Shown here piece by piece: positions 23,545-30,969 of a stretch of 36,455 bases of DNA. The notes beneath the pieces are model-generated. The model did not search any database, was not told the DNA's origin, and saw nothing but the letters and a program-made list of their open reading frames with translations. The position numbers and the translations under genes are program-made. Source of the DNA: Candidatus Woodwardiibium gallinarum (GTDB lineage: Bacteria > Bacillota > Clostridia > Oscillospirales > CAG-382); NCBI GenBank assembly GCA_904419545.1, contig CAJFRY010000026.1, forward strand, positions 587-37,041, in the 5' to 3' direction. How positions within the stretch are numbered: position 1 is the stretch's first letter; each line of letters starts with the position of its first letter.

Positions 23545-25239
23545 TTATTTCTCCAGCCCGCAGGGATAAGCGGAAGCACACGCCTCCGCCTCCTGCGCAA
23601 TGCTGCGCCAGAGTCGGTAGCCGCCCGCAAAATTGCAGCAGGCAAAGCCGTTTTGGGACAGGATGCGGCAGGCGATGTAACTGCGCAGCCCCGACTGACA
23701 CATCACATATACCGGCTTGCTCCTGTCCAACTCCCCGAGACGGCTTCGCAGCTCGTCTACGGGGATGTTCGTGTCAAACCCGTCCGCATGCCCGCCTCTG
23801 AACTCCCGGGAGGTCCGCGTGTCCAGCAGCGTTACGCTGCCGTCCCGCGGCAGCGCGGCGAGATCGTCGAAGCGGATCTGTCTGACCTTCCCCGTAAGCA
23901 GGTTCTCGGCCATATAGCCGGCCATATTCACCGGATCCTTCGCCGAGGAATAGGGCGGCGCGTAAGAAAGCTCCAGATCACACAGGTCAAAGGCCGTCAG
24001 ACCCGCCTGAATCGCCGTAGCCAGCACATCGATGCGTTTGTCCACACCGTCGCCGCCGACGATCTGTGCACCGAGCAGTTTACCGGACGGCGTTTCGAAC
24101 ACGAGCTTGAGCGTCATCACCTGCGCGCCGGGATAATAAGACGCGTGCGAAAGCGGGGACAAAATGACCGCCGCACAGTCGATGCCCAGCCCGCGCGCCG
24201 TGCGCTCGCTGATGCCGGTGGATGCGGCCGTGCGGTCAAACACCTTCAGGACCGACGAGCCTGCGGCGCCGCGGTAAACCGACGGCAGAGAACAGATATT
24301 ATCCGCTGCAACGCGCCCTTGCCGGTTAGCCGGACCCGCCAGCGCGACAGTTGTCCTGCGGCCGGTCGTACGGTCGATCACCTCGACCGCGTCGCCGACG
24401 GCGTATATGTCGGGGTCGGAGGTCCGCATATGCGCGTCAACGGCAATGGCGCCGCGAGCGCCCAGCTCCAGTCCGGCCGCCTCAGCCAATGTATTCTCGG
24501 GCGTTACGCCGATGGCAAGGACAGCCATATCCGCCTGCGGCAGCGCGCCGCCGTCGGTGTGAACGATGATCCCGTCCGCCGTTTCCGCAAAGCGCTCAAC
24601 ACTGCGCCCGAGCAGCAGCCCGACGCCCTTTTCCCGCAGATGCGCGTGCAGAAAGCTCACCATGTCCGCGTCGAATTGTCCCAAAAGCTGCGGCTGCTTT
24701 TCAACGATCGTCACCCGCAGCCCCAGCTCACGAAAATTTTCCGCCAGCTCGACACCGATGAAGCCGCCGCCCACGATCACGGCCGAGCCGCTTCCTGCGG
24801 ACATCGCCTGCGCGCGGAGACGCAGCGTGTCCTCCACCGTGCGCAGTGTGAAGACACGGGCGCTGTCGACGCCGGGCAGCGGCGGCTTCACCGGACGCGC
24901 GCCGGGAGACAGGATGAGCTTATCGTAGTGCTCGGTGTACGGCGCACCGCCGTCGAGCGGACGGACAGAGACCGTCTTCGCCGCGCGGTCGATGGACGTC
25001 ACTTCCTGCCGCACACGCACATCGATGCGGAAGCGCGCGTAGAAGCTCTCGGGCGTTTGGAGCGACAGGTCCGCTTCGTCGCGGATGACACCGCCGATGT
25101 AATAAGGAAGGCCACAGTTGGCATAGGACATATAACCGGTGCGCTCAAAAACGACGATTTCCGCCTGTTCGTCCAACCGCCGCAGCCGGGCCGCAGCCGA
25201 AGCGCCGCCGGCCACGCCGCCAATGATGACGATTTTCAT
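23545..25239 (-). CDS. CoA-disulfide/persulfide reductase fused to rhodanese (CoADR-Rhd)
   Basis: A 564-residue flavoprotein. Residues 1-450 are a pyridine nucleotide-disulfide oxidoreductase: FAD motif KIVIIGGVAGGASAAARLRR, single active Cys42 in SYANCGLPYYIGG, NAD(P)H motif VIVGGGFIGVELAE near 155-168, second FAD box DIYAVGDAVEV, and a dimerisation domain. Residues about 465-564 are a rhodanese domain with Cys514 in VMCQSGLRS. Members of this architecture reduce CoA disulfide, CoA-persulfide or polysulfide with NADH; which substrate is used here is not decidable. The start codon abuts the stop of the upstream rhodanese. It forms a redox unit with thioredoxin and rubredoxin. Confidence 0.92.
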   Translation of the reverse strand: MKIVIIGGVAGGASAAARLRRLDEQAEIVVFERTGYMSYANCGLPYYIGGVIRDEADLSLQTPESFYARFRIDVRVRQEVTSIDRAAKTVSVRPLDGGAPYTEHYDKLILSPGARPVKPPLPGVDSARVFTLRTVEDTLRLRAQAMSAGSGSAVIVGGGFIGVELAENFRELGLRVTIVEKQPQLLGQFDADMVSFLHAHLREKGVGLLLGRSVERFAETADGIIVHTDGGALPQADMAVLAIGVTPENTLAEAAGLELGARGAIAVDAHMRTSDPDIYAVGDAVEVIDRTTGRRTTVALAGPANRQGRVAADNICSLPSVYRGAAGSSVLKVFDRTAASTGISERTARGLGIDCAAVILSPLSHASYYPGAQVMTLKLVFETPSGKLLGAQIVGGDGVDKRIDVLATAIQAGLTAFDLCDLELSYAPPYSSAKDPVNMAGYMAENLLTGKVRQIRFDDLAALPRDGSVTLLDTRTSREFRGGHADGFDTNIPVDELRSRLGELDRSKPVYVMCQSGLRSYIACRILSQNGFACCNFAGGYRLWRSIAQEAEACASAYPCGLEK

Positions 25240-25560
25240 TTACCGTTCCGCCTTTCCTGTGTAGCCAGTGATGCCGCCGATGTTTTTGACGTTTGTATAG
25301 CCCATTCTTTTCAGCGTTGCCGCCGCACGGCTGCTGCGTCCGCCGCTCAGGCAATAAACGAACAGGGGCGTACTTTTGTCGGGCAGGACCTGCGGCGCTT
25401 GCTGCAGCGCGTCCAACGGGAAACTCCGGCTGCCCGCGATGTGGCCGGCATCGTATTCGGCCTTTGTCCGCACGTCCAGCAACAGCGCGCCGGGCGTCTG
25501 ACGGGCTTCCGCCACGCCGACGTTGATGTCGGGTCTGGTCAGCAGTCCGAACAGTGCCAT
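25240..25560 (-). CDS. Single-domain rhodanese-like sulfurtransferase
   Basis: A 106-residue rhodanese. ALLLDVRTKAEYDAGHIAGSRSFPL is the family entry motif, and FVYCLSGGRSSRAAATL carries the catalytic Cys (about residue 70) in a six-residue active loop, which suggests a sulfur substrate rather than phosphate. It lacks a signal peptide, so it acts in the cytosol. It lies between trxA (15 bp upstream) and the CoADR-Rhd gene (adjacent). It may pass persulfide sulfur to the flavoprotein (inference). Confidence 0.92.
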   Translation of the reverse strand: MALFGLLTRPDINVGVAEARQTPGALLLDVRTKAEYDAGHIAGSRSFPLDALQQAPQVLPDKSTPLFVYCLSGGRSSRAAATLKRMGYTNVKNIGGITGYTGKAER

Positions 25561-25575
25561 TCCGCAGCCCCTCCC

Positions 25576-25887
25576 TTACGCGAGCAGCGCGGCGAGCGCT
25601 TCTTTCGGCTTATAGCCGACTGAAACGTTGACGACCTTGCCGTCCTTGAGCACCGCGACCGTCGGAATGCTCGCCACGCGGAAGGCGGCAGCCAGTTCGG
25701 GCTGTTCATCGACGTTGACCTTGCCGACAACGGCACGGCCTGCATATTCCTTTGCCAGCTCTTCAATCACCGGGGCCAGCATCCGGCAGGGGCCGCACCA
25801 CGGCGCCCAGAAATCCAGCAGCACAGGGTGCTTGGCGTGCAGCACCTCGGCTTCAAAATTGTCTTTTGTAATCTTCAGCTCTGCCAT
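25576..25887 (-). CDS. trxA: Thioredoxin
   Basis: A 103-residue thioredoxin with the active site WAPWCGPC (Cys31 and Cys34), the cis-Pro segment [16 protein letters not shown], and the NVDEQPELA strand. Size is standard. First gene of the unit trxA-rhodanese-CoADR/Rhd-rubredoxin, transcribed from a promoter at about 25929-25957. It probably recycles disulfides or persulfides formed on the neighbouring enzymes (inference). Confidence 0.95.
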   Translation of the reverse strand: MAELKITKDNFEAEVLHAKHPVLLDFWAPWCGPCRMLAPVIEELAKEYAGRAVVGKVNVDEQPELAAAFRVASIPTVAVLKDGKVVNVSVGYKPKEALAALLA

Positions 25888-25928
25888 TGTGTACAGTCTC
25901 CTTTGTGTTGTTTGGATTTTGTACCCCT

Positions 25929-25968
25929 ATTATACCCGTATGCAGCGCCCGCGACTATGACTAAGTCA
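25929..25968 (-). promoter_or_regulatory. trxA promoter with palindrome at about -41
   Basis: On the minus strand TATAAT (25934-25929) is a perfect -10, while the -35 position (TAGTCG) is poor. A perfect palindrome TGACTTAGTCA (25958-25968) is centred about 41 bp upstream of the predicted start near 25922. A weak -35 with an operator at -41 is the layout of Crp/Fnr class II activation, and a Crp/Fnr gene ends 27 bp further upstream. Confidence 0.6.
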
Positions 25969-25994
25969 CGTTGAAGAAAAAAATTTTTCTGTTT

Positions 25995-26657
25995 TTACAG
26001 CCTGCGCAGCCGGTCCATATCGGCAATCCGCACGACGCCGCGCCGCAGCTCAACCGCGCCCGAATCGGAAAAGCGCTTGAGCGTCCGCGCGACAACCTCG
26101 CGCGCGGAGCTGAGCTGCCGCGCAATTTCTTCGTGGGTCATATGCAGCTCGCGCGTGTCGTTTTTTTCGCATTCCGACAAAAGGAAATCAGCCAGCCGCC
26201 GGTCAAACCGCTCGAACAGCAGCGTCTGGACGGTCTGCATCGCGCCCGAAAAACGCTCCGCCATCAGCTCGTTCACGAACGCGCGCACAGCCTCGCTGGA
26301 ACGCTCCAGCCGCTCAAATGCAGCGGCGGGCAGCACCAGCAGCCCGCAGGGCTGCTCGGCGGCAAGATGGAGCGCAAAGGAAATCTGCCGGAGCACGCAC
26401 GAGGCGGACAACACACAGACGTCGTCCGGCTTCAGCCGGAACAGCGTGACCTCGCGTCCTTCTTCGGAAAGCAGATAGGCGCGCACGCCGCCGGAAAGCA
26501 CGTAGACCAGCCCCAGACAGGCGCTGCCGCCGTCATAAATCGGCTGTCCGCGATCGTAGCTGCGCAAATAGGCCGCGCGGGAAGCCGTCTCCCGCTCAGC
26601 GGCGGATAGCTTCGGCCAAAACGGCAGCTTGGACAAATATTTTGCGGCCTCATCCAT
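25995..26657 (-). CDS. Crp/Fnr family transcriptional regulator
   Basis: A 220-residue regulator. Residues about 10-115 form the cyclic-nucleotide-type sensor barrel (YDRGQPIYDGGSACLGLVYVLSGGVRAYL). A dimer helix at about 118-150 and a winged helix follow, with recognition helix SSAREVVARTLKRF (183-196). The N-terminal Cys cluster of oxygen-sensing Fnr is absent, but Cys81 and Cys87 (DDVCVLSASCVL) stand close together in the barrel and could sense redox (inference). ATG 26657 follows AGGAGGG. It lies directly upstream of the trxA unit and divergent from surface-protein copy 2. Confidence 0.9.
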   Translation of the reverse strand: MDEAAKYLSKLPFWPKLSAAERETASRAAYLRSYDRGQPIYDGGSACLGLVYVLSGGVRAYLLSEEGREVTLFRLKPDDVCVLSASCVLRQISFALHLAAEQPCGLLVLPAAAFERLERSSEAVRAFVNELMAERFSGAMQTVQTLLFERFDRRLADFLLSECEKNDTRELHMTHEEIARQLSSAREVVARTLKRFSDSGAVELRRGVVRIADMDRLRRL

Positions 26658-26671
26658 CGCGATATTCCCTC

Positions 26672-26770
26672 CTGCGGACAGTATAGCATATTTGAACGCA
26701 TTTGAGAAGTGCGAACGCAAAATTTTTTGTAAACGCATAAAAACAATTTGCTCTGCGGACAATATTTCAT
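26672..26770. repeat. Direct repeats in the regulator/surface-protein divergent region
   Basis: CTGCGGACAGTATAGCAT (26672-26689) and CTGCGGACAATATTTCAT (26753-26770) match at 15 of 18 positions, 81 bp apart. The first copy overlaps a possible -10 (TATACT, minus strand) of the regulator. Between them AACGCA occurs three times (26695, 26714, 26732) at 18-19 bp spacing. These are candidate operators. Confidence 0.45.
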
Positions 26771-26819
26771 GCGTGATATTATAACGCTGCGTTGATCATA
26801 AAAGAAAGGAAAGCAAAGC

Positions 26820-27485
26820 ATGAAAAAGTTTATCTCAGCCCTGCTCGCGGCTGCGATGGCTGCCGCGCTGTCGTGCGTGTTCGTTTCCGCAAAGGAGACC
26901 AACATCGCGCTTCACAAGCCGTGGTCGGGCATCGAGGTGCCGACGAACGAAGGCGCGAACGCATATACCGGCGACTTCACCGACGGCGTATACGCCGCCG
27001 AAGGCGACGCGTTTTCGTATAAGGAGCCCTGGTTCACCTTCTACTGCAACGACCAGAACGACAGCTCCTGGACCAACCTGACCGACCGTGTCGGCCGGGT
27101 AGACATTGAGCTCGGCGATGCCGGCACCGGCATCACCAAGGTCCGTATGCAGGTCGCACCCGAAATCGGCGGCGCCGAATATATCAAGGTATATGCCGAC
27201 GATAAGGAAATCGGCGCGATGACCTACGAGGGCACCGACATCCAATGGATTGAACTGGCGCTTGACGGCCCTATCGACGCCGAGACGATCTCCGTAGAAA
27301 TCAAAATCACGGATATGTTCTTCATGGTCTCCGAGATTGAAGTCATCGCCGAAACTGCGGACGACTCCTCCGCACCGGAAGACTCTTCGACCCCGCCCAC
27401 TGCGGACGCCGGTACGGCCGCTGCCGTGATTGCGGGTCTCGCCGCGCTCTTCGTCTCCGCCGTGCTGATCAAGAAAAAGGCATAA
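26820..27485 (+). CDS. Discoidin-like surface protein with C-terminal membrane anchor (copy 2)
   Basis: A 221-residue paralog of the protein at 21190-21921. Residues 1-24 form a signal peptide (MKKFISALLAAAMAA to VFVSAKE). The domain at about 27-178 begins NIALHKPWSGIEV and contains GDFTDGVY, NLTDRVGRVDI, GITKVRMQVAP, AEYIKVYADD and DAETISVEIKI, all shared with copy 1. A Ser/Asp/Pro linker leads to TADAG, a hydrophobic helix and the tail KKKA. ATG follows GAAAGGAAAG. It is divergent from the Crp/Fnr gene and shares its upstream region, so the two may be co-regulated. The ligand is unknown. Confidence 0.82.
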   Translation: MKKFISALLAAAMAAALSCVFVSAKETNIALHKPWSGIEVPTNEGANAYTGDFTDGVYAAEGDAFSYKEPWFTFYCNDQNDSSWTNLTDRVGRVDIELGDAGTGITKVRMQVAPEIGGAEYIKVYADDKEIGAMTYEGTDIQWIELALDGPIDAETISVEIKITDMFFMVSEIEVIAETADDSSAPEDSSTPPTADAGTAAAVIAGLAALFVSAVLIKKKA

Positions 27486-27500
27486 CGCCCGAAAAAAGGC

Positions 27501-27536
27501 ATGAAAAAAGAGCAGCAATCGCTGTTCTTTTTTCAT
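27501..27536. terminator. Bidirectional terminator behind discoidin-like copy 2
   Basis: ATGAAAAAAGAGCAGC-AATC-GCTGTTCTTTTTTCAT forms a 16-bp stem with one G-T pair and A/T tracts at both ends. It lies between two convergent genes. Confidence 0.88.
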
Positions 27537-27608
27537 GATCCTTCCTTCCGTTTTGAAGGAATGCACCCCACTGAAAATGACGTACACACTTTGTGAAATC
27601 TGCCCGCT

Positions 27609-28208
27609 TCACAGACGGTCCGGAAACTCCTGCTCCAATATCAGCTTACAGAGCTTTTTCTCAAAAATGCTGCGCAAGATATAAGAAGCCCGGAGTTTCC
27701 GTTTTTCCTTCTCGCTGGCCGTCTTATTCTGAAGCTCGCGGAAAAGCATTATTACCTTTTCATGGTAATAGCTGTGGTAGGTATGCACCGCTTTCGCCCG
27801 CGTGATGTACATCCGAATGCCGATTTCCGCAAACGACATATGCTTGTTTTCGCGCATCTCGGCGATTTTCAGGATTTCATCCTCGTTCGGCTTAGGACGG
27901 AACGGCGGCAGCGACATCAGAAACGACAGAGGAGCACCCGGCTCACCGGCGCGGTGCTCCTGCAGAATCGCCGCGTATCTCACTTCGAAATACGCGCTGA
28001 TGCAGGCCTTGTTCTGACAGCATTCGTTGACCTGATGGTAGAACTCCCTTGCCTTCCTGTATCCGGGGACATAGACAGGATTGCTGAAATACAGTCGGAT
28101 CTGGCGGTTTTTCTGCTTGGAATAGAGCTGCTCGACCTGTGCGGATGTGTGGAAGTAACACTTCGCGATATCGACGAACGTCAGGGCGTGCCGGTCGTGA
28201 AGAAGCAT
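27609..28208 (-). CDS. Two-HTH protein of unknown role, 5' end probably frameshifted
   Basis: A 199-residue protein I cannot place in a named family. Two segments look like sigma-region-4/LuxR-type HTH units: ALTFVDIAKCYFHTSAQVEQLYSK near residues 8-31 and MSFAEIGIRMYITRAKAVHTYHS near 123-145. A Lys/Arg-rich helical tail follows. The visible ATG at 28208 has no good SD. Upstream, a better start (ATG 28265 with GGGGA 9 nt before it) opens another frame reading MFCDTPYAMLKK. That frame would join this one if the five-T run at 28231-28235 had one more base. The full gene is then 27609-28265, inactivated or slippage-controlled by one nucleotide. Confidence 0.7.
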   Translation of the reverse strand: MLLHDRHALTFVDIAKCYFHTSAQVEQLYSKQKNRQIRLYFSNPVYVPGYRKAREFYHQVNECCQNKACISAYFEVRYAAILQEHRAGEPGAPLSFLMSLPPFRPKPNEDEILKIAEMRENKHMSFAEIGIRMYITRAKAVHTYHSYYHEKVIMLFRELQNKTASEKEKRKLRASYILRSIFEKKLCKLILEQEFPDRL

Positions 28209-28265
28209 GATTTCGTAGGCGTGCTCGCCTTTTTCAGCATGGCGTAGGGAGTATCACAGAACATA
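28209..28265 (-). pseudogene. Displaced 5' part of the two-HTH gene
   Basis: From ATG 28265 the minus strand reads MFCDTPYAMLKKA and then loses the match. With one added A in the A5 run (minus strand) it continues as KKGEHAYEIMLLHDRHALTF into the main frame. SD GGGGA lies at 28279-28275. Confidence 0.5.
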
Positions 28266-28687
28266 TTTTTCATTCCCCAAAAACAGAATAACAGAAAAAC
28301 AATGGTAAGCTTTTATGATTGAATTTTATCCGTCATATGAATCACACTCGGGAACTCATAACAGTAAAAGATCTCATCCCTCACCACCCTTCCCCATGAA
28401 AATAACCCTTTGAAGTGGTGCGGCGGCTTTTTACCGTACCCACAGAGCGAGAAGAATAAAACCGGCAGGGAAAGACGCATAAAAAGCCCATCCCCTTACG
28501 CGCACTGTGCCTTCAAATGCAGAACGCCGGCATAGCCGGCGTTCTGTGTCATATAATTAAAATACAGCCTTCCGCTTTGTTTACCAATACTCCGGCATTC
28601 TCCGGCTTCTACGCTTCACTCCGACGCGCGCAAAAACAACACAGCACAGGATGCCGTTTCCATATCTGCGGCAGCAGCCAAACACAC
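28266..28687. other. About 420 bp without a recognisable gene
   Basis: Contains a perfect 11-bp hairpin AGAACGCCGGC-ATA-GCCGGCGTTCT (28521-28545) with no T-tract. Short open frames lack SD and coding character. The minus-strand stretch just above 28280 should hold the promoter of the two-HTH gene, but I could not fix it. Confidence 0.45.
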
Positions 28688-28716
28688 CAAAAAAGGGAAC
28701 GCCGAAAGGCGTTCCC
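28688..28716 (-). terminator. Rho-independent terminator of the marR-ABC operon
   Basis: GGGAACGCC-GAAA-GGCGTTCCC (28695-28716) is flanked by A6 on the plus strand, giving a U-tract on the minus-strand transcript. It lies about 20 nt past the TIGR04076 gene. Confidence 0.9.
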
Positions 28717-28736
28717 TCTCTTCTCATCTCCCGCTA

Positions 28737-29087
28737 TCAGCGAACGGGCGTATATTCGGGCGCAGCGTCCTCGCCGGTGGTCTCCAGCTTGAAAATGACG
28801 GGGCGCAGGCCGTCGTTGCAACTGCAAATGGCCACGCCGGGCTTACGAATCCAATCGCCGTAATAAAACAGGCTCCCGTCGCCCGGCTCGCGGTGCGCAA
28901 GGGCAAACACATACTGATAGATGGCTTTCCACGCCTCATCGTACAGGCCGTCCGGCTTGGCATAATCGGCCAGGAAGGTCTGCCCCTCCCTCAGCATCGG
29001 GCAAGCCTTCAGTCCCGGTACGCCGTATTCGGCGGCAAGCTCCTTATCCAGCGTGGTTTTCAGAACGGTGATTTTAACCTTTTTCAT
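28737..29087 (-). CDS. TIGR04076 family protein
   Basis: A 116-residue protein of the TIGR04076 family, function unknown. Recognisable family segments are KKVKITVLKTTLDKELAAEYG, ACPMLREGQTF, DEAWKAIYQYVFALAH, FYYGDWIRKPGVAICSCNDGLRPVIFKLE. Conserved cysteines (about 29, 88 and 90) suggest a metal or redox role, which is speculation. ATG 29087 follows GAGGGGGC, and the frame upstream runs into the ABC gene. It lies 19 bp behind the exporter pair and before the terminator, so it is the last gene of that operon. Confidence 0.85.
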   Translation of the reverse strand: MKKVKITVLKTTLDKELAAEYGVPGLKACPMLREGQTFLADYAKPDGLYDEAWKAIYQYVFALAHREPGDGSLFYYGDWIRKPGVAICSCNDGLRPVIFKLETTGEDAAPEYTPVR

Positions 29088-29106
29088 AACAGCCCCCTCG
29101 AAAAAA

Positions 29107-30969
29107 TCACTTGAACTGCGAATTGTACATCGTAGAATAAAAGCTGTCGTAGGAAAGCAGCTCCTCGTGCGTACCCTGCTCGACAATATCGCCGTCGCGC
29201 ATCACGAGGATGAGATCGGCGTCACGTATGGTCGAGAGACGGTGCGCAATGATGAAGCTGGTACGGCCCTGCATCAGGGTATCCATCGCCTTTTGGATCT
29301 GTACCTCGGTGCGCGTATCGACTGAGCTGGTCGCCTCGTCGAGAATCAGAATCTTCGGGTCGGCCAGAATGGTCCTCGCGATGGTCAAAAGCTGCTTCTG
29401 CCCCTGCGAAACGTTGGTCGCGTCCTCGTTGAGCACCATCCCGTAGCCCTCGGGCAGCGTCTGCACGAAGCGGTGGACACGCGCCGCCTTAGCCGCCTCG
29501 ATCACCTCTTCATCGGTCGCGTCCAGACGGCCGTAGCGGATATTTTCCATAATCGTATCGGAGAACAGCCAGGTGTCCTGGAGCACCATTCCGAACAGCT
29601 CGCGCAGCTCGCTGCGGTCAAACGTCGTCGCGTCATAGCCGCCGACGGAGATACTGCCGCCGTTGAGGTCGTAGAACCGCATCAGGAGCTTGACGATAGT
29701 CGTCTTGCCCGCGCCGGTCGGACCGACGATGGCGATCTTCTTACCGCTTTTGATATCGGCCGAAAAATCGTTGATGATGATTTTATCCTCCGTATAGCCG
29801 AACTTCACGTGGTCAAATTTCACGCAAGCCTCGACGTCGCCGATGTTCACCGGTTCGGTTACGGTCTGCCCGTCGCGGACAACCTCGCGGGTCGCGTGGA
29901 CAAGCGCCTTCTGCACCTCCTCTTCTTCGTTGAGCATACGGAAGACACGTTCGGCAGCCGCAGCCATCGACTGCAGCATATTCGATACCTGCGCAATCTG
30001 CGAGATCGGCTGCGTAAAGTTTCGCGTATAGGTGATAAAGGACTGGATATTACCGACCGTGATACGGCCGCTGATGGCAAAATAGCCGCCCAGAATCGAG
30101 ATAGCCACATAGCCTAGATTGCCGATGAACTGCATAATCGGCTGCATCAGCCCGGAGAGGAACTGGCTCTTCCAAGCGCTCTCACAAAGCAGGCGGTTCT
30201 CCCTTTCGAACATCTCGGTGACTTCATCTTCCTTATTAAAGGCCTGAATGACGTTGATGCCGCCGAAGGTCTCCTCGATGTGGCCGTTGACGTGGCCGAG
30301 GTGCTCCTGCTGCGCGCGGAAGAACCCCTGGCTCTTCTTAACCACAATCGAGACGAAGCCTACCGTGATCGGCAGGATCAGCAATGCGACGATGGTCAGC
30401 ACCCAGTCGATGGAAAACATCATCCACAGCACGCCCAGAATCGTCGTGATGGAGGTGATGAGCTGGATAATGCTCTGGTTGAGGTTCATCGACAGCATGT
30501 CGACGTCGTTGGTGATGATCGAAAGGACCTCGCCATGCTGCTGGCGGTCAAAGAACTGCATCGGCAGCCGGTTGATCTTCTCGTTAAGCTCCTTACGCAT
30601 GCGGTAGGTAATTCGCTGCGTGATATGCGTCATAATAAAGCCCATCAGCAGAGACAGCAGCGCGCTGACGGCGTAAATGACGACCAGTTTGATCAGAATA
30701 GCGGCCAACGCGTCATAGTCGATGCCGCCGGTACCCTGAATCTTGGCAACCAATCCGTTGAACAGCTCATCGGTCGCGCCGCCGAGAATCTTCGGGCCCT
30801 GAATCGACAGCACCGTACTGACAATGGAGAAGATCGCCACAAACAGCAGCGCGATCTTATACACGCCCATATAGGTCAGCAGCTTGCCGACCGTTCCCTT
30901 GAAATCCTTGGCCTTCTCGCCCGCCATACCGGGGCCGCCGGGGCCGGGCCGTCTTCTTGGTGCGCTCAT
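29107..30969 (-). CDS. ABC exporter subunit B (canonical Walker B, degenerate signature)
   Basis: A 620-residue half-transporter. After a Pro/Gly/Arg-rich N-terminus (1-20), six helices occupy about 35-340. The ATPase domain has Walker A GPTGAGKTT, Walker B ILILDEATSSVD with catalytic Glu, switch IIAHRLST, but a signature VSQGQKQ where LSGGQ is expected. Together with subunit A this makes one catalytic and one degenerate ATP site, as in heterodimeric multidrug exporters (LmrCD, BmrCD, TM287/288). Its ATG overlaps the stop of subunit A by 4 bp. Substrate unknown; a MarR gene heads the operon, which fits drug efflux. Confidence 0.92.
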   Translation of the reverse strand: MSAPRRRPGPGGPGMAGEKAKDFKGTVGKLLTYMGVYKIALLFVAIFSIVSTVLSIQGPKILGGATDELFNGLVAKIQGTGGIDYDALAAILIKLVVIYAVSALLSLLMGFIMTHITQRITYRMRKELNEKINRLPMQFFDRQQHGEVLSIITNDVDMLSMNLNQSIIQLITSITTILGVLWMMFSIDWVLTIVALLILPITVGFVSIVVKKSQGFFRAQQEHLGHVNGHIEETFGGINVIQAFNKEDEVTEMFERENRLLCESAWKSQFLSGLMQPIMQFIGNLGYVAISILGGYFAISGRITVGNIQSFITYTRNFTQPISQIAQVSNMLQSMAAAAERVFRMLNEEEEVQKALVHATREVVRDGQTVTEPVNIGDVEACVKFDHVKFGYTEDKIIINDFSADIKSGKKIAIVGPTGAGKTTIVKLLMRFYDLNGGSISVGGYDATTFDRSELRELFGMVLQDTWLFSDTIMENIRYGRLDATDEEVIEAAKAARVHRFVQTLPEGYGMVLNEDATNVSQGQKQLLTIARTILADPKILILDEATSSVDTRTEVQIQKAMDTLMQGRTSFIIAHRLSTIRDADLILVMRDGDIVEQGTHEELLSYDSFYSTMYNSQFK

